The notes under the pieces were generated by a model. That model was not told the DNA's origin, ran no database searches, and worked only from the letters and a program-made list of their open reading frames with translations. Below are positions 21,020-21,209 of a DNA stretch of 21,209 nucleotides, one piece after another; within the stretch, counting starts at the first letter, position 1; each line of letters opens with the position of its first letter. Where the stretch lies: NCBI GenBank assembly GCA_003601695.1, contig PIYH01000008.1, positions 1 through 21,209 on the forward strand, written 5' to 3'. Origin of the DNA: Candidatus Bathyarchaeota archaeon (GTDB lineage Archaea; Thermoproteota; Bathyarchaeia; Bathyarchaeales; DTEX01). Position numbers and translations under genes: made by a program.

Positions 21020-21209
21020 ATGATATCCTCAATTATTTGAAGGGGACTTGCAAATTTATTTTCTTTCCCTTAGAGTAACAAGATAAAGAAGATTTATATA
21101 TGAAAAATAAGGGGCCTAGAGGAGTTTTCATTCATCAAGAGCATCGTTAGAATGTCAACATAAAAAATCTATAAAGACTGTCTCTCCATAAAGCTGTAGT
21201 CACTTTTAT
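21020..21209. other. Right-edge intergenic region
   Basis: It contains the amidohydrolase promoter on the minus strand and a TATA-like TTTATATATG at 21095-21104 readable on both strands. No gene or RNA could be identified before the window ends. Confidence 0.4.

Noticed and set aside
1..21209. CRISPR array, insertion sequence, prophage or rRNA
   Set aside because: No regularly spaced repeats, transposase, integrase or rRNA-like sequence was seen. Apart from the tRNA, the region has ordinary chromosomal gene order.

Overview
The window is archaeal chromosome. Evidence is direct: a 20S proteasome alpha subunit, an exosome operon (Rrp4/Rrp41/Rrp42), SBDS, aIF6, eukaryote-type ribosomal proteins (S19e, L31e, L37Ae, L39e, LX), archaeal RNase P and KEOPS subunits, AT-rich TATA boxes about 25 bases upstream of inferred transcription starts, and many GTG/TTG starts. 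G+C looks moderate (low to mid 40s by eye). The content fits a TACK-type archaeon, but I cannot place it further. The GC-rich stems of its one tRNA are compatible with a thermophile.

Layout. Positions 1-11645 (+) are a dense run of information-processing genes: the 3' end of an XTP/dITP pyrophosphatase gene, rps15, a RecJ-like DHH protein, a Pcc1 paralogue (Pcc2 candidate), then psmA, SBDS, rrp4, rrp41, rrp42, rpl37ae, a Brix protein and pcc1. These are followed by rnp4 (Rpp21), a CRM-domain protein, rps19e, PDCD5-like, rpl39e (51 codons), rpl31e, aIF6, LX, prefoldin alpha and ftsY. Most neighbours overlap by a few bases or are separated by less than 30, so this is a series of operons for ribosome assembly, RNA and protein turnover and tRNA modification.

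Positions 11665-14948 (-) hold an M20 metallopeptidase and leuC-leuD. The divergent thi4 (15112-15915) encodes a thiazole synthase with His where the yeast suicide enzyme has Cys. A 415-base stretch without a gene follows. Next come a methyltransferase and an MTH1187-family thiamine-binding protein (both -), and a sugar-isomerase-fold protein (17527-18936, +). The right end has a VOC protein (+) and an amidohydrolase (-).

The outstanding item is at 19132-19246. It is a circularly permuted tRNA gene, with the 3' half (19148-19186, CCA encoded) lying upstream of the 5' half (19196-19235). They are separated by only 9 bases, and a perfect 10-bp leader/trailer helix forms a bulge-helix-bulge splice motif. 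Reassembled at 37/38 it gives a complete tRNA-Arg(GCG) cloverleaf. Permuted tRNAs are known from red and green algae and from Thermofilum among archaea, and remain rare. Maturation would need the tRNA splicing endonuclease, ligase, RNase P (one subunit is encoded in this window) and a 3' nuclease.
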